Source: Bacilli bacterium
GTDB lineage: Bacteria > Bacillota_I > Bacilli_A > JAJDGJ01
Length of the DNA stretch: 35,562 bases
Reading direction: 5' to 3'
NCBI GenBank assembly: GCA_031272545.1
Contig: JAISTP010000055.1
Coordinates: 1-35,562, forward strand
This document shows, in pieces, positions 24,620 to 32,875 of the stretch. The notes beneath the pieces are model-generated. The model was not told the DNA's origin, searched no databases, and was given only the letters and a program-made list of their open reading frames with translations. Within the stretch, counting starts at the first letter, position 1, and the number at the start of each line of letters is the position of its first letter. Both the position numbers and the translations under genes were made by a program.

Positions 24620-27600
24620 ATGGAATTTATAAAATTATTAAAAGATTATCCACTAGAAAATGGCTATGCTCAATTAGATGTTTATGAAGAAGCATTATTG
24701 TTAGTAAAAAATTTTCATGGAAAAGAAACAATTTTAGTTATAAAAGATACCTTATATCAAGCTAATAGACTTTATAATGAGTTATTATATTACTTAAATG
24801 AAGAAGAATTAGCTCTTTTTGCGTATGATGAAGCTTTAGTAATTGAAAGTATTGCATCAAGTGATGATTTGAAAATTAAGAATTGTGAATGTTTATACAA
24901 ATGTAGTATCAAACAACCGATGATTATTATTACTCATACCTTAGGAATAATTAGATCATTAATGGACGTTAATAAATATAAAAATAATATTATTGATTTA
25001 AAATTAAATGATGTTATTAATCGTGATGATTTTATTAATAACTTAATTAATCTAGGTTATCAAAGAGTTAGTAAAGTAAGTAGTTTAAATGAATTCTCAA
25101 TAAGAGGAGATATTATTGATATTTATACAATTACTAATTATTTACCAATTAGAATTGAATTATTTGATGATATAGTTGAAAGTATTAGAACATTTGACAT
25201 TAATGAACAACGTTCTAAAACAAAATTAGATAATATTAAGATATATAATGCTAGTTATTATGATTATGAAATTAAAGATGAGATATTAGATAACATAAAA
25301 AAGATAGAAAGTGATGAAGATATTATTAATCATTTAATTAATATGAAAGATACTAATATTGATTTATTTTTTTCTCGATATTATAGTTTAGCTTCTAAAA
25401 AAAGTAGTTTAATTGACTATTTATATTTACCAATAATTATAACTTCTTCTTTAGATCATATTAAAAATAAGGCAATTAATTTAAATGAAGAAAGTTATCA
25501 ATATTTAAAAAATATGCATCAAGAAAAGAAAGCTATTTATGATTATAAGATATTTTATGATGTTGAAGAAGTATTATATGATGTAATTGATATTAAAACG
25601 TATGCTAGTAGTACTCATGATAAAGCAATGAATTTATATGAAATTAATAAATTTAATAGTATTGAGTTATTTAAAAATGATTTATTAAAACATTTGAAAG
25701 ATGATTATCAAGTAGTTATTTGTTTAAAGAAAAGTAATGAAAGAGATATTATTATTCATTTATTAAATGAGGAAGAATTAATATTTGATAATGAGATAAA
25801 TAATAATGAACAAATCATATTATTAGAAGAAGAAATTAGTCGTGGTTTTATTAATTATGAACAAAAAATAATAGTTTATTCAGATAAAGAATTATTTAAT
25901 AAAGTAGTTAAAAGAAAAAAAAGAAGAGTTAAATATGAAAATGCTATTGAGATAGATAGCATTGATGATATTAAAATTGGTGATTATATTGTTCATGATA
26001 TTCATGGAATTGGTTTATATCAAGGAATTACTAAACTTAAAGCCGATAATATTATGAAAGATTATTTAATGATAGAATATAAAAATAATGAGAAGGTTTA
26101 TATTCCAATTGAGAAATTTAATTTGATTAGAAAATATAGTGGTAAAGATGGTTATGTACCTAAAATTAATAATGTTGGTGGAAGTGAATGGACTAAAATA
26201 AAACGTAAAGTTAAGAAGAAAATAGAAGATATGATGGATGAACTTCTTAAACTTTATGCGGCTCGTAAAGCAGAAATAGGTTTTTGTTTTAGTGAAGATA
26301 ATTCACTTCAAGAACAATTTGAAAATGATTTTGAATATGAATTAACTAGAGATCAAGCTAAAGCATTAATTGAAGTAAAAGAAGATATGCAATCTAATAA
26401 AGTTATGGATCGTTTAATTTGTGGTGATGTTGGTTTTGGCAAAACAGAAGTTGCTATTAGAGCAATGTTTAAAGCTATTTTAAATAATAAACAATGTGCT
26501 TTTTTATGTCCAACTACGATATTAGCTCGTCAACATTTTAATACTTTAAAAGAAAGATTTTTAGAATATGGTATTAGTGTTGTTATTCTAACAAGAAATA
26601 CTAGTGCCAAAATGTTTAAACAAATTATTGAAGATGTTAAAAATAGAAAAATAGATATTGTTGTTGGAACACATAAGGTATTAAATGCTAAATTAGAATT
26701 TAACGATTTAGGATTATTAGTTATTGATGAAGAACAGCGTTTTGGAGTTAAAGATAAGGAGAAAATAAAACAAATAAAAAATAATGTAGATGTTCTAACT
26801 TTAAGTGCTACACCTATTCCTCGTACATTACAAATGTCATTAACTGGTATTAGAAAAATGTCATTATTACAAACACCACCAGTTAATCGTGTTCCAATTC
26901 AAACATATGTAGTTGAAAAAAATCAATATTTAATTAAAGAAGTAATTGAAAGAGAATTATCAAGACAAGGACAAGTATTTTATTTATATAATAGAACTTC
27001 AAATATTGATAGTGTAGCTAATAATTTACAAGATCAATTTATTGATGCTAAAGTTGGGGTTATTCATGGGAAATTAAGTAAAGCTGAAATAGAAGAAACA
27101 ATGGAAAAATTTGATAATAATGAATATCAAATTTTAGTTTGTACTACTATTATTGAAACGGGTATTGATATTCCTAATGTTAATACTATTATTATTGAAG
27201 ATGCTAATAAATTTGGTTTAGCTCAACTTTATCAAATTAAAGGAAGAGTAGGTAGAAGTGATCGTATTGCCTATGCTTATTTGTTATATCAAAAAGATAA
27301 AATTATTAATGAAAATGCTATTAAAAGATTACAAGCTATTAAAGAATTAACACAATTAGGAAGTGGTTATAAAATTGCTTTACGTGATTTAAATATTAGA
27401 GGTGCTGGTGATTTATTAGGAAAATCACAAGCTGGAAACATTGATGCAGTTGGATATGATATGTTTATTGATATGTTAGAAGAAGAAATTAATAATCGTA
27501 AAGGTATAAAAAAAGAAGATAAAGTCATTAATAATATTGAAATAAGTAATACTGGTTATATTCCTGAAAATTATACTATTGATGATGCTAATAAGATTGA

Positions 27601-27970
27601 ATTATATCAAAATATATATTCTTGTATTTCTAATGAAGAATTAGATAGGATAGTAATTAAAATAGAGGATAATTATGGTAATATACCACAAAGTATTAAG
27701 GATATTATCAGTAAAAGAAGAATTGATATTTATTTAAATAAATTAAAATATGTAACATTAAAAGATAATAGTGAAGATGTAGAATTACATATAAAAATGA
27801 ATGTTGCTAATAAAGAACTTTTAAAAGAAGTTATGAACATGATAGAAGATGCTAGTTTATTATTTAAAATTGTTATTATGGAAAAAGAAGTTAAAATTAT
27901 TCATAAGAAAAATAAAAATTATTTAGAAGCTATTATCGTATTACTAAATGAACTAACAAAAATTAAATAA
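24620..27970 (+). CDS. mfd: Transcription-repair coupling factor
   Basis: A DNA translocase that removes stalled RNA polymerase and recruits UvrA. The order is an N-terminal UvrB-like region; the CarD-like RNA-polymerase interaction domain (KIGDYIVHDIHGIGLYQG, about residue 453); RecG-like helicase motifs including Walker A GDVGFGKT (about 601), DEEQRFG (about 702) and SATPIPRTL; then VGRSDRIAYAYLL; and a C-terminal TRCF domain. Length 1116 is slightly short of the usual 1150-1180. The start is the first Met of the frame, since no other Met follows for over 100 residues. It is the first gene on the right replichore. Confidence 0.97.
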   Translation: MEFIKLLKDYPLENGYAQLDVYEEALLLVKNFHGKETILVIKDTLYQANRLYNELLYYLNEEELALFAYDEALVIESIASSDDLKIKNCECLYKCSIKQPMIIITHTLGIIRSLMDVNKYKNNIIDLKLNDVINRDDFINNLINLGYQRVSKVSSLNEFSIRGDIIDIYTITNYLPIRIELFDDIVESIRTFDINEQRSKTKLDNIKIYNASYYDYEIKDEILDNIKKIESDEDIINHLINMKDTNIDLFFSRYYSLASKKSSLIDYLYLPIIITSSLDHIKNKAINLNEESYQYLKNMHQEKKAIYDYKIFYDVEEVLYDVIDIKTYASSTHDKAMNLYEINKFNSIELFKNDLLKHLKDDYQVVICLKKSNERDIIIHLLNEEELIFDNEINNNEQIILLEEEISRGFINYEQKIIVYSDKELFNKVVKRKKRRVKYENAIEIDSIDDIKIGDYIVHDIHGIGLYQGITKLKADNIMKDYLMIEYKNNEKVYIPIEKFNLIRKYSGKDGYVPKINNVGGSEWTKIKRKVKKKIEDMMDELLKLYAARKAEIGFCFSEDNSLQEQFENDFEYELTRDQAKALIEVKEDMQSNKVMDRLICGDVGFGKTEVAIRAMFKAILNNKQCAFLCPTTILARQHFNTLKERFLEYGISVVILTRNTSAKMFKQIIEDVKNRKIDIVVGTHKVLNAKLEFNDLGLLVIDEEQRFGVKDKEKIKQIKNNVDVLTLSATPIPRTLQMSLTGIRKMSLLQTPPVNRVPIQTYVVEKNQYLIKEVIERELSRQGQVFYLYNRTSNIDSVANNLQDQFIDAKVGVIHGKLSKAEIEETMEKFDNNEYQILVCTTIIETGIDIPNVNTIIIEDANKFGLAQLYQIKGRVGRSDRIAYAYLLYQKDKIINENAIKRLQAIKELTQLGSGYKIALRDLNIRGAGDLLGKSQAGNIDAVGYDMFIDMLEEEINNRKGIKKEDKVINNIEISNTGYIPENYTIDDANKIELYQNIYSCISNEELDRIVIKIEDNYGNIPQSIKDIISKRRIDIYLNKLKYVTLKDNSEDVELHIKMNVANKELLKEVMNMIEDASLLFKIVIMEKEVKIIHKKNKNYLEAIIVLLNELTKIK

Positions 27971-27982
27971 GGAAGGTGAATT

Positions 27983-28729
27983 ATGGATAAATTAATAATA
28001 TTAATAATAGTGTCATTATTAATTATAATTGGTACTTTAATTGCCTTATTATTAAATATTAAATTAAAAAAATACCAACCTATATATATGGGATTTGCGG
28101 TTGGTGTTATGATATATACTTCCTTAGTTATATTATTACAAGATGCTTCAGAAAATATAAATTATTATGTTGATCATAATATAATTAAATTAATAGTAAT
28201 AGCTTTATTTATATCAATAGGAGTTATCTGTGGTGTTATTTTAGATAATGTATCTCATAAAATATTAAAACATTTTAATAATACTCATTCACTAATACTT
28301 GTTATATTAATAAGTATATCTTTAAGCCTTCATAATTTTATAGAAGGTGGTAGTTTAATGATATTAGATGATAAAAAAGATTTTATATCTTATGCTATAG
28401 CGATAGCTATTCATAATTTACCATTTGGGTTAGCTCTAGGAATATTTGGTTACAAAGCATTTAATAACAAGTTAAAAACATCAGTTCTTGCCTTAGTAGT
28501 AACAAGCTTTTCCTTAATAGGTGGAATTGTAGGATTACATATATCATCTATTATTAGTAATGATATGATAAATGGTTTGTGTTTAACTTTTGCTAGCGGT
28601 TTATTACTTTATACATCTTTTGATGAAATCCTACCAGAAGTTAGTATTAATAAAGATAATCATCTTATTGTCTATGGTGTATGTTGTGGAGTAATATTAA
28701 TGTATTTTTTATCACAAGTGATAAGATAA
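27983..28729 (+). CDS. ZIP-family divalent metal transporter
   Basis: A 248-residue membrane protein with about eight hydrophobic segments. The ZIP metal site is visible: LHNFIEGG in the fourth helix region (about 115-122) matches HNxxEG, and IAIHNLPFGLALG (about 141-151) matches the second motif. There the usual Glu of HNxPEG is Phe, so one binuclear-site ligand is lost. Members move Zn, Mn or Fe into the cytosol. RBS GGAAGGTG; 12 bp after mfd, so probably co-transcribed. The direction and metal are not determinable here. Confidence 0.88.
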   Translation: MDKLIILIIVSLLIIIGTLIALLLNIKLKKYQPIYMGFAVGVMIYTSLVILLQDASENINYYVDHNIIKLIVIALFISIGVICGVILDNVSHKILKHFNNTHSLILVILISISLSLHNFIEGGSLMILDDKKDFISYAIAIAIHNLPFGLALGIFGYKAFNNKLKTSVLALVVTSFSLIGGIVGLHISSIISNDMINGLCLTFASGLLLYTSFDEILPEVSINKDNHLIVYGVCCGVILMYFLSQVIR

Positions 28730-28736
28730 AAATCAA

Positions 28737-28752
28737 ATATGTAAATACATAT
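28737..28752. promoter_or_regulatory. Palindrome upstream of the toxin-antitoxin operon
   Basis: A perfect 7-2-7 dyad, ATATGTA-AA-TACATAT, ends 34 bp before the antitoxin ATG, in the place expected for an antitoxin autoregulatory operator. A second dyad, TATCAC-AA-GTGATA (28710-28723), lies in the last codons of the ZIP gene. Confidence 0.5.
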
Positions 28753-28786
28753 ATATTATGTTATTATTATTATAGAGTTGGTAATA

Positions 28787-29101
28787 ATGAATGTTAAAAC
28801 AAGAAAACAAGGAAATTCTATTACAGCAACTTTTCCTAAATATTTAGGCATTAAAGCTGGTAGAATATTTGAGCCTGTTCTTACAAATGAGGGTGTTTTA
28901 TTTAAGTTTGTTGATGATGATAACGCTTATGATGTTGATATTTATAATGATTTACATAAATATTTGATAAATAAGGGTTATTCAGGCGATAATTTATATA
29001 ATAAATTTATTGATATTCAAAATAACATTACTAAGGTTGTAGAAGTTTTAGAAAATGATTTATATGTTAGTGATAATCCAAGAAAGGATATTTTTGGTTA
29101 A
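28787..29101 (+). CDS. AbrB/MazE-fold antitoxin
   Basis: A 104-residue protein whose N-terminus (VKTRKQGNSITATFPKYLGIKAG, split over residues 3-25) is a clear swapped-hairpin AbrB/MazE/SpoVT DNA-binding domain. The C-terminal part (DVDIYNDLHKYLINKGYSGDNLYNK) is presumably the toxin-binding tail. I chose the ATG at 28787; the longer frame starts with a TTG three codons earlier that overlaps the presumed RBS (GAGTTGG). Its stop overlaps the toxin ATG by one base (TAATG), typical antitoxin-first layout. It probably represses its own operon. Confidence 0.82.
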   Translation: MNVKTRKQGNSITATFPKYLGIKAGRIFEPVLTNEGVLFKFVDDDNAYDVDIYNDLHKYLINKGYSGDNLYNKFIDIQNNITKVVEVLENDLYVSDNPRKDIFG

Positions 29102-29397
29102 TGTATAGAATTGAATATAGTAATAAAGCAGTAAAATATTTAAAAAAATTAAAAGATGTAAAACTAAAAAAATTGTTTGAAAATACTATTTATCAAAAAA
29201 TAGCAAATAGTCCTTACAAAGCTAAAAAGAAAAAAAATAACTTGTATGAAATATGGACTGTTGGTTTTAACTATCAAAAGACTGAATATAGAATTGGATA
29301 TAAAATTAAGGATAATGCAATAGTTATTATTCTATTATGTGGAAGTTATGAAAACTTCTATAATGAATTGGTTAGAATAATAGACAATTATAAATAA
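29101..29397 (+). CDS. RelE/ParE-superfamily toxin
   Basis: A 98-residue basic protein starting YRIEYSNKAVKYLKKLKD, with LYEIWTVGFNYQKTEYRIGYKI and IVIILLCGSYENF. This is the strand pattern of RelE/YafQ/HigB-type toxins, most of which cleave mRNA on the ribosome (ParE members hit gyrase). Conserved basic and aromatic residues (Arg in TEYRIGY, Tyr in GSYENFY) could be catalytic. It is translationally coupled to the AbrB/MazE-like antitoxin gene and followed by a strong terminator. The mixed family pairing is notable. Its biochemical target is inferred, not shown. Confidence 0.82.
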   Translation: MYRIEYSNKAVKYLKKLKDVKLKKLFENTIYQKIANSPYKAKKKKNNLYEIWTVGFNYQKTEYRIGYKIKDNAIVIILLCGSYENFYNELVRIIDNYK

Positions 29398-29435
29398 AAA
29401 ATAACAAGCCAGTAAATTAATGTTTGTTATTTTTT
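29396..29435. terminator. Bidirectional terminator between toxin gene and orphan regulator
   Basis: A perfect 12-bp stem (29396-29407 with 29424-29435) whose arms begin with an A-run and end with a T-run, so it can work for both convergent genes. Confidence 0.82.
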
Positions 29436-29451
29436 AATATTTAAATAATTA

Positions 29452-30108
29452 TTAGTTCCACATATAACCTTTACCTCTAATTGTTTTGATACAATCAAAA
29501 TTAATTTTTCTTCTAAGAATTTTAATAATAGATGTAATTGAATAATAACTAATATTATCATTATTATATTCCTTAGGATATAATTCATAGTATAGATCTT
29601 TAATAGAGAAAATGGTATTGGGATTACTAACTAATTTCTTAAGAATAATAAATTGACTTAGTGATAAGATTAATTTTTTATTATGGAAAATTGCTAATTT
29701 ATTTTCAATATCTAGTAGTAATTGATATTTTTTATTAAAAACAAAATTACTCATATGTATGGGATAATCATTATGCAAATCTGTTAATATGCTATCTAAT
29801 TGCAATTTATCCTTTATGACAAATAAATGATTATTACTTGGATAATTATAATAATTATTTTCATCAATAATAATTATTCTAGCATCATTTTGATACTTTA
29901 AAATTATATTAATTCTAACAATATTTTGTTCTTTATTATTAGTGGAATCAAAAATAATAGTATGGTATTTATTATTAGAAATATTTTTTTCAAAATTATT
30001 AAAATCATAATAGATTTCATATATTTTTTTATATTCAATTAATTTACATGCGACATATTTTGCATAAAAATTGTCTTCAATAAAAACAACAATATTTCTT
30101 TTCTCCAT
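29452..30108 (-). CDS. Orphan OmpR/PhoB-type response regulator with divergent receiver
   Basis: A 218-residue protein. The C-terminal 85 residues are a winged-helix Trans_reg_C domain (LSLSQFIILKKLV ... SIIKILRRKINFDCIKTIRGKGYMW). The N-terminus has receiver-like spacing: Glu11/Asp12, Asp54 (IIFDSTN) and Lys99. The usual conserved Thr/Ser is Asp82 (IIIID) and overall similarity is low. No histidine kinase is present. It is read head-on to replication and divergently from the peptide operon, with its own good promoter and RBS TTGGAGG. It probably controls the adjacent operon through the half-site array at 30214-30250; this is inference. Confidence 0.85.
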   Translation of the reverse strand: MEKRNIVVFIEDNFYAKYVACKLIEYKKIYEIYYDFNNFEKNISNNKYHTIIFDSTNNKEQNIVRINIILKYQNDARIIIIDENNYYNYPSNNHLFVIKDKLQLDSILTDLHNDYPIHMSNFVFNKKYQLLLDIENKLAIFHNKKLILSLSQFIILKKLVSNPNTIFSIKDLYYELYPKEYNNDNISYYSITSIIKILRRKINFDCIKTIRGKGYMWN

Positions 30109-30134
30109 AAATATTCCTCCAACATCATAATATT

Positions 30135-30163
30135 ATTATATGATATATATATTAAACGTTCAA
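30135..30163 (-). promoter_or_regulatory. Promoter of the orphan regulator gene
   Basis: On the minus strand TTGAAC (30158-30163), a 17-bp spacer and TATAAT (30135-30140) form a near-consensus promoter, with a leader of about 20 nt. Confidence 0.75.
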
Positions 30164-30213
30164 TTATATCCACAAATATATGTAATTATTAATTTACAAA
30201 AAATAATAATATT

Positions 30214-30250
30214 TAGACAAAAAATAGACAAATTTTGTCGTGTTTTAGTC
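30214..30250. promoter_or_regulatory. Composite symmetric operator of four GACAAA-type half-sites
   Basis: Two direct TAGACAAA repeats (30214-30221, 30225-30232; 11-bp period) are mirrored by TTTTGTC (30233-30239) and TTTTAGTC (30243-30250), also 11 bp apart. The array is symmetric about 30233. Tandem half-sites at 11 bp suit PhoB/OmpR-family dimers. It sits 17 bp upstream of the -35 of the peptide operon. Confidence 0.7.
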
Positions 30251-30266
30251 AATTTATTATTATTAA

Positions 30267-30295
30267 TTGACCATATATATATTATATGATACTAT
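30267..30295 (+). promoter_or_regulatory. Promoter of the secreted-peptide operon
   Basis: TTGACC (30267-30272), a 17-bp spacer and TACTAT (30290-30295) with an upstream TG (extended -10). The predicted start is near 30302, overlapping the perfect palindrome ACAATATATTGT (30303-30314), a possible second operator. The leader is about 64 nt and ends in AAAGGAG. Confidence 0.65.
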
Positions 30296-30365
30296 TTGAT
30301 TAACAATATATTGTATATAGATAAATATTTGTATTAGATAATTTAATGTTAAAGGAGAAAGAATT

Positions 30366-30794
30366 ATGAGAAAGCTATTATTATTATTCTTTTGTTTTAT
30401 TATGACATTTACTTTTGTAAATGCAAATAGTATTAGTGCTGCTCAAGCAGATCCAATGGAATATAAAATAACTATAAATTATGGTAAATATTCAACAATG
30501 TCTGGTGATAAAGGAGTATCATACAAATATTATAAAGGAACTAATAAAATAGATAAAAGTGCTTATGTTATTAATAGTAATTCTAGTATTAATTTTAGTC
30601 ATTACATTTCAGATAAAGCTGGAAATAGAAAAAGCAATTTTGGGACACATATTAAAACCCACCGCACTTCATATAAAAATTATGCTTTAAGAGATGTTAG
30701 TTATGGTTGTCGATTATGGGCATCTAGAGAACATCTTATAGATAGATCTTATACAATAAGTGGTTCTTGGTCATCTGATGATAAGCTTAAATAA
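30366..30794 (+). CDS. Secreted peptide, lactococcin-972-like bacteriocin candidate
   Basis: A 142-residue precursor. Residues 1-28 are a Sec signal peptide (MRKLLLLFFCFIMTFTF, then NANSISAAQA), leaving a mature part of about 114 residues rich in Tyr, Ser, Lys and Asn. It contains a GVSYKYYKGTNK segment followed by a repeated S-Y pattern and one Cys (SYGCRLW). This recalls lactococcin-972-type bacteriocins, which block septum formation through lipid II and are encoded with membrane proteins and an ABC ATPase, as here. Sequence resemblance is modest; the assignment rests mainly on gene context. It is not a glycine-leader or lantibiotic type. RBS AAAGGAG. Confidence 0.55.
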   Translation: MRKLLLLFFCFIMTFTFVNANSISAAQADPMEYKITINYGKYSTMSGDKGVSYKYYKGTNKIDKSAYVINSNSSINFSHYISDKAGNRKSNFGTHIKTHRTSYKNYALRDVSYGCRLWASREHLIDRSYTISGSWSSDDKLK

Positions 30795-31656
30795 TAAGTG
30801 GAGCTTAAGACTAGCTTTAGATAAATTAATTTTTCAAGCTAGTCTTTGTTCATATTCAATAAGAGTAGTTATTTATACCATTATATTATTAGTAATGTAT
30901 TTTTCATTTTCTGGTTTAGTAGGGATATTTAATGGTACTACACAATTTGGAACTACATATGAAATGTTAAGAGAAGTATTTAATATATATAGTTTTTCAC
31001 ATTTTAGTAATGATTATATAATGCTAATTTTTATTATTGAAAGTATTATTCATGTATTTATTTCAGATAAATATAAAAATGAACAATTAATTTATTTTGT
31101 AGGTCGAGAGAAAAAAGTTAATAAGCAATATTTTAAATATAATTTAAAATTAATCTTAAAATCATCATTAATGATTTATTCAATTTTTATATTAGGATGT
31201 TTAGTAATAATTATAGGTAATTTTATAGTTACTAAAGAAATAATGATTATGAATCGTCATTATTTTGTAACATATTTTATTGATCCTCCTTTTGATAAAT
31301 TTTTAATAGTTCATTTTTATCCACAATATTTTTTATTTATAATATGGATTCCTGCAATTATAAATTATATTATTCTTTTTTTTATGCAAATATTAGTAAA
31401 TGATATTGTAAAAAATAAGATTATGACATTATTGTTTTCCGTGGTAATTTATTTATTTATAATGATAATTTTAATTAATATAAACATTATGAGCAATTGT
31501 CCACTTGATTTACATTATTTCGCACCTAGTCTTTCAATATTTAATTTAATAAGCCGTTATTCTCAATTATATTCTTGGTTAAATATTGGTGGTTTACTAA
31601 TAATATTAATTGTTATGTTTACTATAAAAAGAAGGTCTAATTATAATGATTTCTAA
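30778..31656 (+). CDS. Polytopic membrane protein of the peptide operon (ABC-2-like permease half)
   Basis: About 293 residues with six predicted membrane helices: one near the N-terminus, then a loop, then YIMLIFIIESIIHVFI, LKSSLMIYSIFILGCLVIII, LFIIWIPAIINYIILFF, MTLLFSVVIYLFIMIILI and a final helix. No catalytic motif is seen. The start is uncertain. I prefer the ATG at 30778, translationally coupled to the peptide stop (17-bp overlap); a GTG at 30760 is also open. It overlaps the next membrane-protein gene by 11 bp. With the following gene and the ATPase it probably forms an ABC exporter or immunity complex. Confidence 0.75.
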   Translation: MISLNNKWSLRLALDKLIFQASLCSYSIRVVIYTIILLVMYFSFSGLVGIFNGTTQFGTTYEMLREVFNIYSFSHFSNDYIMLIFIIESIIHVFISDKYKNEQLIYFVGREKKVNKQYFKYNLKLILKSSLMIYSIFILGCLVIIIGNFIVTKEIMIMNRHYFVTYFIDPPFDKFLIVHFYPQYFLFIIWIPAIINYIILFFMQILVNDIVKNKIMTLLFSVVIYLFIMIILININIMSNCPLDLHYFAPSLSIFNLISRYSQLYSWLNIGGLLIILIVMFTIKRRSNYNDF

Positions 31657-32875
31657 ATTAAAAAATAATAAATATATAATAATTTTAATTTTAATATATG
31701 GATATTCATTTTATACTAATTTTGATTATGCAATGGTAATACCAATTAACGAATTAGATATTGGTGCTGTTTTTTTCTCTAATAATCTATTTACTATGTT
31801 TATATTTATTATCATTACTGAAAGAATGCAGCATATGATAAAAATGTTAAAATATCGGTTAGGTAAAAATGAATTAATATTTAAAGATATGATATTTTTA
31901 GAATTAAAATATACAATTAAGTACTTTATTTTAATTCAAGTAATTTATTTATTTTATTGTATTCTAATTAATAAAGAAATGTTAATAACTTTATGGTTAT
32001 TTTCTATAAGTAGCATGTATTTTGGAATTATCATATTAAGAGCAATACTAAGTTATATAATATCACCAAGAATAACAAGTTTAATTTTATTTATGATTCT
32101 TTGTTTAAATTTAGGTATTAACAATTTATTTCCTAATTTATTAATTTTTCAAATAAATATTTGGTTAAATATCTTTAATATGAATGATGAATATGCTAAT
32201 TTATTTAAAATTGGATGTATTATAATTACATTTTTATTAGTATATTTTGGTTATAAATATCATTGGTTTAATAAAGTTAAATTGTTGTTATCTAAAATAA
32301 ATATCTTTATTATTTTATCTATTATCAATTTAATATTATTATCTTTATCTTTAGTAAATAGATATCAATTTAATATTAATATCTTGTTTTATAATGCAGA
32401 TAATTATTATAGTGTATTTGATTATATTTTAGGAAATTATCTTTTTTATTTTATTCTTATTTATAGTATTACTTCATATTTATATACTATTAATAATGGA
32501 ATTTATAATTATTTTAAGTATCGAATAAAACTAAAAGAGAAATTAAAAATAGTAATTATAAAAAAAACAAATTTAAATTTAATATTTAATATATGTTTAA
32601 TAATCGTTACTAATGTAATTATTATGATTAGTGGTAAGTATGATGCTAATATTATTCAATTAATAATGGATATAGTTAAGTTAGTACTTTGTATGACAAT
32701 CATAAATTACTTAGCTTTATTATTAAATAATACTATTGATCAAAAGATAATAGTTATGAATATTATATATTCAATATTAATTATGCTTTTAACAATTTTT
32801 AATATCTATTTATTGATTGGTTTATTAATTATTGAAATTATAATGTTACTTTTAAAGAAAGAGGTTATATCGTGA
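31646..32875 (+). CDS. Large polytopic membrane protein of the peptide operon
   Basis: A 409-residue protein with about eleven membrane helices. The cytoplasmic motif MLKYRLGKNELIFKDMIFLELKYT resembles the loop after helix 2 of the preceding protein (IYFVGREKKVNKQYFKYNLKLI), suggesting the two are distant relatives acting as a pair. I do not recognise a named family. GAAGG precedes the ATG. Its TGA stop overlaps the GTG start of the ATPase by four bases. The likely role is as permease partner of the ATPase, in export of the peptide or in producer immunity. Confidence 0.75.
   Translation: MISKLKNNKYIIILILIYGYSFYTNFDYAMVIPINELDIGAVFFSNNLFTMFIFIIITERMQHMIKMLKYRLGKNELIFKDMIFLELKYTIKYFILIQVIYLFYCILINKEMLITLWLFSISSMYFGIIILRAILSYIISPRITSLILFMILCLNLGINNLFPNLLIFQINIWLNIFNMNDEYANLFKIGCIIITFLLVYFGYKYHWFNKVKLLLSKINIFIILSIINLILLSLSLVNRYQFNINILFYNADNYYSVFDYILGNYLFYFILIYSITSYLYTINNGIYNYFKYRIKLKEKLKIVIIKKTNLNLIFNICLIIVTNVIIMISGKYDANIIQLIMDIVKLVLCMTIINYLALLLNNTIDQKIIVMNIIYSILIMLLTIFNIYLLIGLLIIEIIMLLLKKEVIS

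Noticed and set aside
30166-30174. DnaA-box-like ATATCCACA upstream of the orphan regulator
   Set aside because: It is a single isolated one-mismatch site in AT-rich DNA, 5.5 kb from oriC; chance is the simplest explanation.
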